Shown here: piece after piece, positions 42,539 to 52,581 of the stretch
Layout of the letters: each line of letters starts with the position of its first letter
Numbering within the stretch: position 1 is the first letter of the stretch
DNA from: Lacibacter cauensis
Lineage (GTDB): Bacteria; Bacteroidota; Bacteroidia; Chitinophagales; Chitinophagaceae
DNA: 64,000 nucleotides
Direction of reading: 5' to 3'
Assembly: GCF_007830055.1 (NCBI RefSeq)
Contig: NZ_VLLE01000005.1
Coordinates: 310,001-374,000 of the forward strand
Notes under the pieces: generated by a model
The model's database searches: none
Seen by the model: only the letters and a program-made list of their open reading frames with translations
Told to the model about the DNA's origin: nothing
Program-made: the position numbers and the translations under genes

Positions 42539-43228
42539 CTAGTTCACCCAACTCTCCACCACCTTAAACCTTACAAACATATCTTCACTATACCATTTCT
42601 CTTTTCTGGTTTTTTGTATCACATCGGCATGGTTGGGCATTTTGTAGGCAAACTGTTTCATATGTTCCTTGCTTTGCCAAACGGAAAACGTGGCCTGTTT
42701 GTTCCAGGGGTTTTCGCCAATGCCTACCGAAAACTGAAAACCTTCCGCTTTCCGCATTTCGTTCGACACAGCTTCCACATGTTCCCAAAAACGGGAGCGT
42801 TTATCGGCATTGATGGTGGCCCGGGTTATTACAGCTATTGGGCCTTCGTATTCCGATTTTACCGGCAGATCACCAAAAGCCTGTTTCCCGTCCCAACTGC
42901 CATGGGCTTCAATCGGCTCCAGTAAAAAGGTTCTGGTCTGGCAGCCGAAAAACCGCCACCAGCCGGTCATGAATTGACCATAAGCCCGTAGCTGCAACTG
43001 TTCCTTTTCGGAAAAACCGGTCAGATCGTTCTTGTCCATCACCACCAAGGCACCCCATTGCTGCCAGTCGGGTGTTTTGCTGAAGGTGCCGCCCTTGCCG
43101 CAGCCCAGCAGCTTGTAAAACCGCAGCCGGCGGTTGAGCCAGAGCGGCAACCGGTGCAGTGCCATAGCCAGCAAAGCAAAGTACACGAAGCGTTTTTTAT
43201 ACTGTATGAGGGTTAGAACAGCGTACAT
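42539..43228 (-). CDS. Spheroidene monooxygenase (CrtA)-like protein
   Basis: The ATG at 43228 gives 229 residues starting MYAVLTLIQYKKRFVYFALLAMALHR; an upstream TTG was rejected. The sequence matches the CrtA-like family: LLGCGKGGTFSKTPDWQQWG, a conserved middle EGPIAVITRATI and GFQFSVGIGENPWNKQATFSVWQS. CrtA of purple bacteria is a heme-containing carotenoid ketolase, but homologs in Bacteroidota are of unknown use. No carotenoid genes are in this window. It is divergent from smc. Confidence 0.85.
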   Translation of the reverse strand: MYAVLTLIQYKKRFVYFALLAMALHRLPLWLNRRLRFYKLLGCGKGGTFSKTPDWQQWGALVVMDKNDLTGFSEKEQLQLRAYGQFMTGWWRFFGCQTRTFLLEPIEAHGSWDGKQAFGDLPVKSEYEGPIAVITRATINADKRSRFWEHVEAVSNEMRKAEGFQFSVGIGENPWNKQATFSVWQSKEHMKQFAYKMPNHADVIQKTRKEKWYSEDMFVRFKVVESWVN

Positions 43229-43322
43229 AATTTCAGTTGAACAGTAAGGCAATATGACAAATAAACCCCGTTCTTGTTGAAAACCTGTAAAAAACTGTTG
43301 AAAAGAAGCAAAAAGCCTAAAT

Positions 43323-43351
43323 TTTGTTACAATCTTAATCCCCTATATTTG
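43323..43351 (+). promoter_or_regulatory. Promoter of smc
   Basis: TTTG (43323-43326) and TATATTTG (43344-43351) are separated by 17 bases, an exact match to the -7 consensus. The expected start of transcription lies about 17 bases before the GTG start codon at 43375. Confidence 0.65.
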
Positions 43352-43374
43352 TCGCCTTCCTAAATTGAAAAATA

Positions 43375-46300
43375 GTGCGTTTAAAGAGTTTAGAAATCAA
43401 GGGTTTTAAAAGTTTTGCCGATAAAACTGTGGTTAGTTTTGATGAAGGTGTAACCGGCATCATTGGCCCCAATGGTTGCGGCAAAAGCAATATTATCGAC
43501 AGTATCCGCTGGGTGATCGGTGAGCAAAAGATCAGCCATCTCCGTAGTGAAAACTTAGAGAGCCTGGTGTTCAATGGTTCTAAAACACGTAGCGCTTCTG
43601 GTTTGGCCGAGGTGAGTTTGACGTTTGAGAATACCCGTAACCTGTTACCCACCGAGTTCAGCACCGTTACTGTAACCCGTAAGTTTTATAAAAGTGGTGA
43701 GAGTGAATACCGCCTCAACGATGTACAATGTCGTTTAAAGGATATCCAGAACCTCTTCCTCGATACCGGTGTAAGCACCGACAGTTATGCCATCATCGAG
43801 TTGGGGATGGTGGACGATATCATCAAGGATAAGGATAACAGCCGTCGCCGTATGTTGGAACAGGCTGCAGGTATCACCATCTACAAAACAAGAAAGAAAG
43901 AAGCTAAGAATAAACTGGATGCAACCGAACAGGATTTGGCACGTATTGAAGATTTGTTGTTCGAAATTAACAACCAGTTGAAGACCCTGGAGAACCAGGC
44001 CAAGAAGGCGGAGAAATATTACGAGATCAAGAAAGAGTACCGTGAGGTAAGTATTGAACTCGCAAAAGCAGCATTGGAAGGTTTCAACCTTACCTGGAAA
44101 ACCCTGAACGAACAGCACGACGAAGAAACCAATAAGAAGATTGAACTGGAAGCAAAAATTGCAACCGAAGAAGCGGCGATTGAGCAGGAGAAAGTTGGGT
44201 TTATTGAAAAAGAACGTGAACTGCATTCGATGCAGCATGCATTCAACGATATTCTGCAAAACCTGCGTACCAAGGAAAACGAAAAGAACCTTGCTCAGCA
44301 GCGTTTGCATTACCTGAAAGAAAAAGAAACCAGCTTAAAGGATTTCTTAGCAAAAGCAGGTGGTCAGTTAAAGGGTATTGAAGAAAGCATCCAGTTTACA
44401 GATGCACAAATCCAGGAAGAAGAAATTAAGCTGAATGATCTCGGTTCACAACTCGATACCTTACGCAGCTCAGTAGAAAGCACACGCAAAGTGTTTGATG
44501 AAAAGCGCAGTGGTATTGATGAGATCCGCAAAGAGAACCAGGCCATTCAACGCAGCCAGTTTGAAGCAGAAAAGAATGTAGCGGTTGGTGAAACAACGGT
44601 ACAAAACCTGCAACGCACCATCTTCCAGTTAAAAGAAGAACAGGCGAACCGCAAACAACAGTTGCAACAACTCGAAGAAGAAAAGCAGCAGAAAGAACAT
44701 GAGTTGGCCAACTGTAGAGAAGAACTGCAAAACCTGCAGGAGCAACACGAGTTTACCAAAGAACAGATATTACAAACGCAATCGGCATTGGAAGGATTGC
44801 GTAATCAACTGGCCGATGAAAACAGAAAGCTCGATTCGAAGAAGAACGAGTACGATCTGTTGAAGAGTTTGGTTGATTCAATGGAAGGTTACCCCGACAG
44901 TGTGAAATTCTTACACAACAATCCGGAATGGAATGTAGAATCGCCACTGTTAAGTGATGTGATCTATTGTAAGGAAGAATACCGTACTGCTGTTGAAAAT
45001 CTGCTGGAGCAATACCTCAACTATTATGTTGTGGGTAACATGAACGATGCGTTGAAAGCAGTAAACCTGTTACATGGCAACCAGAAAGGAAAGGCCAACT
45101 TCTTTATGCTCGATCAGTTCAATGGTCAGCAGGGATTAAATGAAGTACCAGCCGGAACTATTCCTGCATTGAGTGTGGTAGAAGTAGATGCAAAATATCA
45201 ATCGCTCATCAACTACCTGTTAGGTCAGGTAGTGATTGCAGAAGATGAAAACAATTTACCTATCGGTTTTAATGGCGTGGTGCTGGAGAAGAGTGGTAAG
45301 TTCTTCAAAGGAAAATATTCGCTCAGTGGTGGCAGTGTTGGTTTGTTTGAAGGAAAGAAACTGGGCCGTGCAAAAAATTTAGAACGTTTACACGAAGAAA
45401 TTTTAGCACAGGAAACAGTGGTGCTTGATCTGAAGCATGCCATCCAGATGCGCCACAACGAAGTGATTGGTTTTAATGAGCAGTTGAAAGAAAATGCGAT
45501 CAAAGAAACGGAAACAGCCATCAACCAACTCATTAACCAGGTGTATGGGTTAGATAACCGCATGGAAAACCTGCGTGGTATGGAAGCCAATGCGGTGAAG
45601 CGTTTGGAAGACCTGGAAATTCAGCAGGAAGAAATTCATGAAAGCCAGCAGGTGCACAGAGATGAGCTGGAAAAATACAACAGCCAGTTAGATGAATTGG
45701 CAGGCAGACTGGAAGTAATTGAACAGGAGTATGCAGCTGCAGAACGTGCTTACAGCGAAGCCAATCAATCGTACAACGATTATAATTTGAATGTTACCCG
45801 CCAGCAAAGCAAGGTAACATCGTTAAAAACAGAGCTGGAGTTTAAACGCAACCAGTTGATGGATCTGCAATTGCAGGTAACCACCAACTCTGCTGCGTTG
45901 GATGAAGCTGCCAACCAGATCAGCGACAGCGAAGCAAACTTGCTGGATGCACAGGATGCGTTGGTGACACTGTTGCAAAACAAAGAAACCGAAGAACGTA
46001 AACTCAACGAAGCAGATCAGTACTATTACAATCTGCGTAATGCGTTGGGCGAAAAAGAAAGCGAACTCCGCCATAAGCAAAAAGAAAAAGAGCAGGTAGA
46101 TCAGTTGCTCAATGAAATAAAAGATAAACTCACTGAACTGAAATTGCAGTTGAGCGGAACGAAAGAACGCTTGATGGTTGAGTTCAAAGTAAATCTGGAA
46201 GAAGTAATTGAAGAAGACCGTACCGGTACAGAATCGCAGGAAGATCTGCAGGCGAAAGTTGATCGCATGAAAAAACGTTTGGAAAACCTCGGCGAGGTGA

Positions 46301-46893
46301 ACCCCACTGCGATTGAAGCGTTTGAAGAAATGCGCAAGCGTTACGAGTTTATTCTTGAGCAGAAGAATGATCTTGTTACTGCAAAGGAATCGTTGCTGCA
46401 AACCATCCAGGAAGTGGAAGCAACCGCCAACCAGCGTTTCCTCGATACGTTTAACCAGGTGCGGGAGAATTTCCAGAAAGTATTTAAGGCCTTGTTTACA
46501 GATGATGATACGGCAGACATGGTATTGGAAAATCCTGATAACCTTGCTGAAACAGGTATCGATATTGTGGCCAAGCCAAAAGGTAAACGCCCAAGCAGCA
46601 TTACACAGCTGAGTGGTGGTGAGAAAACATTAACCGCAACAGCCATGTTGTTTGCGATCTATCTCATCAAACCTGCTCCGTTCTGTATTCTCGATGAGGT
46701 GGATGCGCCTTTGGATGATGCCAACGTAGGCAAGTTCACCAACATGATCCGCAAGTTCAGCGAAAATTCACAGTTCATTATTGTAACGCACAATAAGCAA
46801 ACAATGGGTGCGGTGGATGTGATCTACGGTGTAACCATGCAGGAAGCCGGTGTAAGTAAACTGGTGCCGGTGGATTTCAGGAATTTGAATTAA
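43375..46893 (+). CDS. smc: Chromosome segregation protein SMC
   Basis: The 1172-residue protein starts with GTG (MRLKSLEIKGFKSFADKT). Walker A is GPNGCGKS (31-38). Long coiled coils (about 170-500 and 670-1000) flank the hinge, about residues 505-660, which starts near YPDSVKFLHNNPEW. The C-terminal head has the signature SITQLSGGEKTLTATAMLF and Walker B with FCILDEVDAPLDDANVGKF. It is the ATP-driven core of condensin, organising the chromosome with ScpA and ScpB. A Bacteroidota promoter precedes it and a strong terminator follows, so it is monocistronic. Confidence 0.97.
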   Translation: MRLKSLEIKGFKSFADKTVVSFDEGVTGIIGPNGCGKSNIIDSIRWVIGEQKISHLRSENLESLVFNGSKTRSASGLAEVSLTFENTRNLLPTEFSTVTVTRKFYKSGESEYRLNDVQCRLKDIQNLFLDTGVSTDSYAIIELGMVDDIIKDKDNSRRRMLEQAAGITIYKTRKKEAKNKLDATEQDLARIEDLLFEINNQLKTLENQAKKAEKYYEIKKEYREVSIELAKAALEGFNLTWKTLNEQHDEETNKKIELEAKIATEEAAIEQEKVGFIEKERELHSMQHAFNDILQNLRTKENEKNLAQQRLHYLKEKETSLKDFLAKAGGQLKGIEESIQFTDAQIQEEEIKLNDLGSQLDTLRSSVESTRKVFDEKRSGIDEIRKENQAIQRSQFEAEKNVAVGETTVQNLQRTIFQLKEEQANRKQQLQQLEEEKQQKEHELANCREELQNLQEQHEFTKEQILQTQSALEGLRNQLADENRKLDSKKNEYDLLKSLVDSMEGYPDSVKFLHNNPEWNVESPLLSDVIYCKEEYRTAVENLLEQYLNYYVVGNMNDALKAVNLLHGNQKGKANFFMLDQFNGQQGLNEVPAGTIPALSVVEVDAKYQSLINYLLGQVVIAEDENNLPIGFNGVVLEKSGKFFKGKYSLSGGSVGLFEGKKLGRAKNLERLHEEILAQETVVLDLKHAIQMRHNEVIGFNEQLKENAIKETETAINQLINQVYGLDNRMENLRGMEANAVKRLEDLEIQQEEIHESQQVHRDELEKYNSQLDELAGRLEVIEQEYAAAERAYSEANQSYNDYNLNVTRQQSKVTSLKTELEFKRNQLMDLQLQVTTNSAALDEAANQISDSEANLLDAQDALVTLLQNKETEERKLNEADQYYYNLRNALGEKESELRHKQKEKEQVDQLLNEIKDKLTELKLQLSGTKERLMVEFKVNLEEVIEEDRTGTESQEDLQAKVDRMKKRLENLGEVNPTAIEAFEEMRKRYEFILEQKNDLVTAKESLLQTIQEVEATANQRFLDTFNQVRENFQKVFKALFTDDDTADMVLENPDNLAETGIDIVAKPKGKRPSSITQLSGGEKTLTATAMLFAIYLIKPAPFCILDEVDAPLDDANVGKFTNMIRKFSENSQFIIVTHNKQTMGAVDVIYGVTMQEAGVSKLVPVDFRNLN

Positions 46894-47224
46894 AGATTGT
46901 ATTGATGTTATACCAAAGAGCCGAAGCAATTGCTTCGGCTCTTGTATTTGTAATCAACTGTTAAGCTCCATCAGCGTCGTCATTTCGAATCCGCTTATCA
47001 CTTGTAATTATTTTGAAGATGTTGCTGCGGGGTGAGAAATCTCTAAGCAGTTAAACCGTTGCATTCAATCAGGCTTTGTACAACATAGCATGTAAAAGTT
47101 GTAGCGATGTCTCCTTCGGCGACATGACGGACAAAGCTTGGCGTTGCTGTCTTTCCGACGCAAGTAGGAATCTGTTTGGTTTTAGTACAAAGATGAAGCA
47201 GATCCCTCGTTCCTCGGGATGGCA
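46894..47224. other. Intergenic region after smc with GTCATTTCGA-type repeats
   Basis: Besides the smc terminator, this 331-base gap holds GTCATTTCGAATCC, GGTGAGAAATCTCT, CTTTCCGACGCAAG, AGGAATCTG and CCTCGTTCCTCGGGATGGCATC. These phrases recur as dispersed intergenic elements in Bacteroidota genomes (recalled, not checked). Inverted phrases such as GAGAAATCT and AGATCCCTC face each other. No gene was seen. Confidence 0.55.
46916..46943 (+). terminator. Terminator after smc
   Basis: AAGAGCCGAAGC (46916-46927) and GCTTCGGCTCTT (46932-46943) form a perfect 12-pair stem with an AATT loop, 22 bases after the smc stop. Confidence 0.85.
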
Positions 47225-48304
47225 TCAATTATACAGCAAGAGCTTGTCAACTATTTCATTCAGTTGCTCTGTGTTTTCAAACACATAACTTTCGCCGGCT
47301 TCTTTCAGCAGTTTTAAATTTTTCTTCGATACATTGTCCATATCCGGGGATGCTGTTTTTAAATCAGGATCAATGCGGTAGTAATCTCCTTTATCAGCAT
47401 CTTCTAACGTATCCCACATACGTACAAGATGGTAATGCACTGTTTCGCTGTTGCCACTCATCATGATGTCGATGAGCACCGGTAGCCATTTAATCAATCC
47501 TGCATTACGCAATTGTTCAAACTCGTATTTCTTTTTGCTGCTGCCGGTACCAATGCTGATGAGTAACATATCTTTTGCTGCAGGTCTGTTGGGCTTTGGT
47601 AATTGGTACTCGCCATACAATATCCTGCTGTCGCTGAAGTTTAAACCTCTTGCTTCGCTGTACGCACACAAAGCCGGGTTGTTTACAAACACACCGCCAT
47701 CAATTAAATATTGTGGCGCTTCACTTAAACTGTAAATCATCGCCGGTTCAAAATAAGTAGGAGCAGCACTGGTTGCTCTTGCTACATTGCGTATTTTAAA
47801 ATCACGCACTTCGCCACCGATCTTTCTCGAATTAGCACTGTTGAAGAATGCAGCTCTTCGTTCGTAAAAGTTATATGCTGTAATCACACAGGGTTTGATC
47901 ATCTGGCTCAACGATGTATCGCCTAAATAATCCTGCAACAGTTTTTCAAGATTATCAGCAGGAAAACTTTCATTCCAAAAACTGAAATTCTTAAACTGCT
48001 GCCAGAAGTTTTTATTAAAAATTCTGTTGCCGTATTGCATGTACAGCTGCACGGCATCGGTAGCCGAAAATTTTGCTTTGCCGGTTTCTTTTTCATCGGG
48101 CATTAAATAAATGCTGGTAAGGATGCCACCGGTGCTGGTGCCGGCAATCATATCGAAATACTCGCCAATTTTTGCTTCTTTGTTACCGGTTACTGCACGG
48201 ATGCGTGTTTCAAGATATTCTACAATGGTGCCGGGAATAATACCCCTGATTCCTCCTCCGTCGATACTGAGGATTCTTACTTTCGATGTACTGCGGTTGC
48301 TCAT
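47225..48304 (-). CDS. Patatin-like phospholipase
   Basis: The ATG at 48304 gives 359 residues; a longer TTG start was rejected. The patatin domain fills residues about 10-220: oxyanion motif DGGGIRG (15-21), nucleophile S57 in IAGTSTGG and the dyad aspartate D202 in LIDGGVFVNNP. No signal peptide is present, so it is probably cytoplasmic or membrane-associated. These enzymes hydrolyse acyl chains from phospholipids or other lipids. Patatins can also act as effectors in anti-phage systems, but no cyclase, sensor or partner gene is adjacent, so a housekeeping lipase role is more likely. Confidence 0.92.
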   Translation of the reverse strand: MSNRSTSKVRILSIDGGGIRGIIPGTIVEYLETRIRAVTGNKEAKIGEYFDMIAGTSTGGILTSIYLMPDEKETGKAKFSATDAVQLYMQYGNRIFNKNFWQQFKNFSFWNESFPADNLEKLLQDYLGDTSLSQMIKPCVITAYNFYERRAAFFNSANSRKIGGEVRDFKIRNVARATSAAPTYFEPAMIYSLSEAPQYLIDGGVFVNNPALCAYSEARGLNFSDSRILYGEYQLPKPNRPAAKDMLLISIGTGSSKKKYEFEQLRNAGLIKWLPVLIDIMMSGNSETVHYHLVRMWDTLEDADKGDYYRIDPDLKTASPDMDNVSKKNLKLLKEAGESYVFENTEQLNEIVDKLLLYN

Positions 48305-48455
48305 GGTTAGTTTGTTTGCAGAAAAATACAAACTACCTCTATAAAATAAAATACCCGTTTACGGTGTGCGATTACGGCCGTTTATTGCGGGAATTACGGT
48401 GTGTGCTTTGTTTATGTGGGATATTCGTTCGATATTCGGACTCTAAATCAACTGC

Positions 48456-48932
48456 ATGCAACGTATCTGCCTGTTCCCGGGAACATTTGATCCCATCACT
48501 GTTGGTCACTTGGATATCATTTACCGTTCACTCGATCTGTTCGATAAACTGTACATCGGTATCGGCCGCAATGCAGCTAAAGTACCCATGTTCAGCGAAG
48601 AACAAAGGGTGGACTGGATCAACGAAATTTTTAAAGATGAACCAAGAGTTGATTCAGTTGTATACGATGGGTTAACTGTTGATTGTTGCAAGCGGGTGAA
48701 TGCAAAGTTTATTCTGCGTGGTATCCGTTACGTTAACGATTTTGAATACGAGAAAGCGATTGCCGATATGAACCGCAGTCTCGATCATAATATCGAAACG
48801 ATTTTTCTTACCTGTTTGCCCCAATACACTTCGGTTGCATCAACGCTGGTGCGTGATGTGATACGCAACGGTGGAGATGCATCGCCTTTTTTGCCCGATG
48901 TGGTAAATCATGCAGTACTAAAAGCAAAATAA
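48456..48932 (+). CDS. coaD: Phosphopantetheine adenylyltransferase
   Basis: The 158-residue protein has the nucleotidyltransferase start CLFPGTFDPITVGHLDII with the H18 of the TxGH motif, RNAAKVPMFS, the pantetheine-binding LRGIRYVNDFEYE and the closing signature YTSVASTLVRDV (usually ISSTLVR). It transfers AMP to 4'-phosphopantetheine, the fourth step of CoA synthesis. A hotdog thioesterase gene follows after 16 bases. Confidence 0.97.
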   Translation: MQRICLFPGTFDPITVGHLDIIYRSLDLFDKLYIGIGRNAAKVPMFSEEQRVDWINEIFKDEPRVDSVVYDGLTVDCCKRVNAKFILRGIRYVNDFEYEKAIADMNRSLDHNIETIFLTCLPQYTSVASTLVRDVIRNGGDASPFLPDVVNHAVLKAK

Positions 48933-48948
48933 TTTACTTCACACCTGT

Positions 48949-49380
48949 ATGTCTGTTATCTGGTTTAAGAAAGATTTATCCCTGAATGATTTCAGCGGCA
49001 TGGGCGCTAACACCATTGGTGAACTGCTTGATATACGTTTTACAGAAGTAGGTGCCGATTTTTTAAAAGCAACCATGCCTGTCGATCATCGTACCCATCA
49101 ACCGTATGGCTTATTGCATGGTGGTGCCAGTTGTGTATTGGCTGAAACATTGGGTAGTGTTGCTTCGGCCATGATCATCAATCCCGAAAAATTTATTTGT
49201 GTTGGCCTGGAGATCAATGCCAATCATATCCGCTCTGTACGAAGCGGTACAGTTACAGGTATTACCACGCCGATACATATTGGCGCCAGTACCCATGTGT
49301 GGGATATTAAAATTTACGACGAACGGGAAAAACTGATTTGTGTAAGCCGGCTTACTGTCGCCATTCTTAAAAAGGCCTGA
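48949..49380 (+). CDS. Hotdog-fold acyl-CoA thioesterase (PaaI/MenI-like)
   Basis: The 143-residue protein shows the hotdog thioesterase core: LLHGGASCVLAETLGSVAS, with the catalytic acidic residue in the AETLG helix, followed by GLEINANHIRSVRSGTVTG. Related enzymes hydrolyse 1,4-dihydroxy-2-naphthoyl-CoA in menaquinone synthesis or phenylacetyl-type CoA esters. Since this phylum uses menaquinone, MenI activity is plausible but not shown. It is co-directional with coaD. Confidence 0.87.
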   Translation: MSVIWFKKDLSLNDFSGMGANTIGELLDIRFTEVGADFLKATMPVDHRTHQPYGLLHGGASCVLAETLGSVASAMIINPEKFICVGLEINANHIRSVRSGTVTGITTPIHIGASTHVWDIKIYDEREKLICVSRLTVAILKKA

Positions 49381-49421
49381 CGTTATTCCTTCTCCGGATA
49401 ATTCTCATCAGGAACTGTAGC

Positions 49422-49456
49422 GTAATGTTTTTGTAACTTACAGTTGCGAACATTAC
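49422..49456. promoter_or_regulatory. Nested palindromes before the P-type ATPase gene
   Basis: GTAATGTT (49422-49429) and AACATTAC (49449-49456) are exact inverse copies, and TGTAACTTACA (49432-49442) between them is itself a palindrome. The block ends 15 bases before the ATPase start codon. It may be an operator or a leader hairpin; no regulator gene is adjacent. Confidence 0.4.
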
Positions 49457-49471
49457 CTGTAAATACTCCTT

Positions 49472-52039
49472 ATGAATTGGCATTATCTCCCCACGGAAGA
49501 AGTTATTTCTGTAACCGGATCATCGCAAAATGGTTTGCGAACTGAAGATGCAACGTTGAAACTGGCCGAGTATGGTCCCAACGAATTGCAGGAAAAAAAG
49601 AAGAAGCCGGCCTGGGTGTTGTTTCTGCAACAGTTCAAAGATTTTATGATTTTAGTGCTGCTGGCAGCAGCCATTATTGCCGGCATTGCAGGCGATCTTA
49701 CAGATACAATTATCATCCTCATTATTGTTGTACTGAATGCCATTGTAGGTTTTGTGCAGGAGTATCGTGCCGAAAAAGCAATGGAAGCATTAAAGAAAAT
49801 TGCTGCGTTACAGGCGCAGGTTTTGCGTGATGGAAAACCTGTGATACTTCCTTCAGCAGAACTGGTGCCCGGCGATCTTGTACTGCTTGAAGCAGGAAAT
49901 GTAGTGCCTGCCGATCTGCGGTTGATTGAAACATTCAGTTTGAAAATTGATGAATCGGCGTTAACAGGCGAATCGGTTCCGGCAGAAAAAACGGAGCATA
50001 AAATGGGAGAGGTGGACATACCTGTTGGCGACAGATTGAACATGGCCTTTAAAAGCACCTTAGTAACTAATGGTCGTGCAAAAGGAATTGTGATTGCTAC
50101 CGGTATGCAAACTGAAATTGGTTTAATTGCACGCATGTTACAGCAGGATGAAGCTGCAACACCTTTACAAAAGCGAATGGCCGATTTTGGCCGCAAACTT
50201 TCTTACATCATTCTCTTTATTTGTTTATTGCTGTTTGCAATTGGTTTATTGCGTGGCGAACAACCATTGAACATGTTGCTGGTTTCCATTTCGCTTGCGG
50301 TGGCAGCTATACCCGAGGCATTACCGGCATTAATTACCATTGCACTTGCAAGAGGTGCCAAACGACTGGTGAAGAAAAATGCATTGATACGAAAACTGCC
50401 CGCTGTTGAAACCTTAGGTTCAGTCACTTTTATTTGTTCCGATAAAACAGGTACGCTTACACAAAACAAAATGAAAGTGGTGCAGGTAAAAGGCGAAGCC
50501 GATGCAGCATTGCAACTGCACGGACTTTCTGTTTTTGATGTGGCCATTGCGTTGAATCATGATGTGAAGGAAACAGAAGAAAAAGCGCTCATCGGAGATC
50601 CTACTGAAATTGCATTGGTTGAATATTTTCAAACACAATTCACTGCTGCTAAACTGCAGGAGCTGCAAACGGCATTGCCTCGTGTAGCTGAATTGCCGTT
50701 CGATAGTGATAGGAAATGCATGACCACTGTGCATCGTTATCAGCAACAATATCTTGTACTATCAAAAGGTGCAGTAGAATCTGTAACAGCAGCATTAGAA
50801 ACATGGCTCGATACCGATGCTATTCTGCAAACAGCCGATGAATGGTCGCAGAACGGTATTCGTGTGATCGCATTTGGTTTTAAACTGGTGCATGAATTGC
50901 CCGAGCCTTTCAGCTACGAAAATGTAGAAACCGATCTGCAGTTTGCCGGTTTGGTGGGTATGATTGATCCACCACGTGAAGAAGTAAAACAGGCGATTGC
51001 AGAATGTAAGGCTGCAGGTATACGGCCGGTGATGATCACCGGCGATCATCCTGCAACAGCTGCAGCCATTGCCAAAGAGATCGGTATACTCACAAAGAAC
51101 GACCTGGTGATGACGGGCAAAGAACTGAAGTCGATTGCCATGGATGAGTTTGAAGAGCAGGTTGAAAAAGTGCGTGTATATGCACGTGTGTCGCCCGAAC
51201 AAAAACTCAATATTGTAAAAGCGTTACAACGTAAACATCATTTTGTATCGATGACGGGTGATGGTGTAAACGATGCGCCTTCGCTTAAATCGTCGAACAT
51301 TGGTGTGGCAATGGGTATTAATGGTACGGATGTAAGTAAAGAAGCTGCACACATGATTTTGCTCGATGATAATTTTGCAACGATTGTAAAAGCTGTAAAA
51401 GAGGGCAGAAGAATTTACGACAACATCCGCAAGTTTGTAAAGTATATTATGACATGTAACGGAGCCGAGATATGGACCTTGTTTCTTGCGCCATTGATTG
51501 GTTTACCTATTCCTTTGTTGCCGATACATATTCTGTGGATCAATTTAGTGACCGATGGTTTGCCTGGTTTGGCATTGGCAAGCGAACGGGCAGAGCAGGA
51601 TATTATGCAACGGCCGCCACGCAGAACCAACGAAAGTTTATTTTCTGAAGGTATCGGTTACCACATTGTTTGGGTTGGATTGTTAATGGCGGGTGTTACG
51701 CTGGGCATACAGGCATGGAGTATTAACCATAGCGGAGCACATTGGCAAACGATGGTGTTTACTGTTTTATCGCTGGCACAGTTGGGCCATGTGCTTGCCA
51801 TCCGCAGCGAACGCAGGTATTTGTTTCAACAGGGATTGTTCAGCAATACGCAATTGCTGGGTGCGGTGTTGCTTACGTTTGTATTGCAGTTAGGCGTTAT
51901 TTATCTGCCCTATGCCAACGAAGTATTTAAAACGCAACCACTCACCCTGCAAGAGCTAGGTATTTGTATAGGCGCATCGGCCATTGTGTTTCACGCAGTA
52001 GAGTTTGAAAAATTCATCAAACGGAAACTGCTGAAATAG
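49472..52039 (+). CDS. Calcium-type P-type ATPase (P2 class)
   Basis: The 855-residue inner membrane pump has the cation ATPase N-domain, about ten helices and all core motifs: TGES (165-168), PEALP (281-285), phosphorylated D324 in [14 protein letters not shown], and the hinge [12 protein letters not shown]. Ion-site residues of the SERCA type appear preserved: E282 in AAIPEALP, N and E in [12 protein letters not shown], and N, T, D in NLVTDGLPG. Calcium export is the best call; sodium or manganese pumping cannot be excluded. Confidence 0.93.
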   Translation: MNWHYLPTEEVISVTGSSQNGLRTEDATLKLAEYGPNELQEKKKKPAWVLFLQQFKDFMILVLLAAAIIAGIAGDLTDTIIILIIVVLNAIVGFVQEYRAEKAMEALKKIAALQAQVLRDGKPVILPSAELVPGDLVLLEAGNVVPADLRLIETFSLKIDESALTGESVPAEKTEHKMGEVDIPVGDRLNMAFKSTLVTNGRAKGIVIATGMQTEIGLIARMLQQDEAATPLQKRMADFGRKLSYIILFICLLLFAIGLLRGEQPLNMLLVSISLAVAAIPEALPALITIALARGAKRLVKKNALIRKLPAVETLGSVTFICSDKTGTLTQNKMKVVQVKGEADAALQLHGLSVFDVAIALNHDVKETEEKALIGDPTEIALVEYFQTQFTAAKLQELQTALPRVAELPFDSDRKCMTTVHRYQQQYLVLSKGAVESVTAALETWLDTDAILQTADEWSQNGIRVIAFGFKLVHELPEPFSYENVETDLQFAGLVGMIDPPREEVKQAIAECKAAGIRPVMITGDHPATAAAIAKEIGILTKNDLVMTGKELKSIAMDEFEEQVEKVRVYARVSPEQKLNIVKALQRKHHFVSMTGDGVNDAPSLKSSNIGVAMGINGTDVSKEAAHMILLDDNFATIVKAVKEGRRIYDNIRKFVKYIMTCNGAEIWTLFLAPLIGLPIPLLPIHILWINLVTDGLPGLALASERAEQDIMQRPPRRTNESLFSEGIGYHIVWVGLLMAGVTLGIQAWSINHSGAHWQTMVFTVLSLAQLGHVLAIRSERRYLFQQGLFSNTQLLGAVLLTFVLQLGVIYLPYANEVFKTQPLTLQELGICIGASAIVFHAVEFEKFIKRKLLK

Positions 52040-52129
52040 TTTCGAGGGGTACAGGCAATAGAATAACTGTCCGGGTTTTTCAACACATCCGGAAAAGAAA
52101 AAAGCAATCGTTAAATAGAGAGGAAAAGA

Positions 52130-52420
52130 TTACAGCACGAGAACGCTGTTGGCACCGCCGAAGGCGTTTGGTTGTTCTTCATCGGCTTCGGGTTCGTTTA
52201 CCCAATCGGTAGCATTCACGAGGTACTTGAACTCGTGTTTTGATTCTTTGGGGAGATTGATCTCGCCGCTAAATGAGCCGTCTTTTTTCTTGCTTAAAAC
52301 CAAAGGATTATTCCAGTCGCTGTTTAAACCCAGCACTTCTACTGTTTCTGCATTTTCAGGTTTAAACGAAAACTTCACCTTGCAGTAGTCCTTTGTTTTG
52401 TAGTAAGTTTTTTGGATCAT
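52130..52420 (-). CDS. Stand-alone CBM48/isoamylase early-set domain protein
   Basis: The 96-residue product is just one glycogen-binding-like domain: VKFSFKPENAETVEVLGLNSDW, then a GSFSGEINLPKESKHEFKYLV and the end WVNEPEADEEQPNAFGG. Conserved W and K positions of the AMPK/CBM48 fold are visible. It has no enzyme part and no signal peptide, so it might bind glycogen or act as a small adapter. It is monocistronic. Confidence 0.85.
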   Translation of the reverse strand: MIQKTYYKTKDYCKVKFSFKPENAETVEVLGLNSDWNNPLVLSKKKDGSFSGEINLPKESKHEFKYLVNATDWVNEPEADEEQPNAFGGANSVLVL

Positions 52421-52581
52421 GTGTATTTGTTTTAGGTTTTATGTTTAACTGAACAGGTAATTATTCAGTCTGCGGAAATAAACATTTCCGCTTTTAATAC
52501 CGTAAACAAAGATAGGTAACCCATGAAAAACCTTTCTCAGCCTGCTTCTTATTCACAACTAACAGCTGTTATGTGTATAAA

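Noticed and set aside
45823-46401. Long antisense open frame within smc
   Set aside because: It is a shadow of the coiled-coil coding sequence, with repetitive F/L/C-rich content typical of antisense frames.
47225-48304. Patatin effector of a CBASS-like defence system
   Set aside because: No nucleotidyl cyclase or sensor gene is adjacent; the neighbours are smc and coaD.
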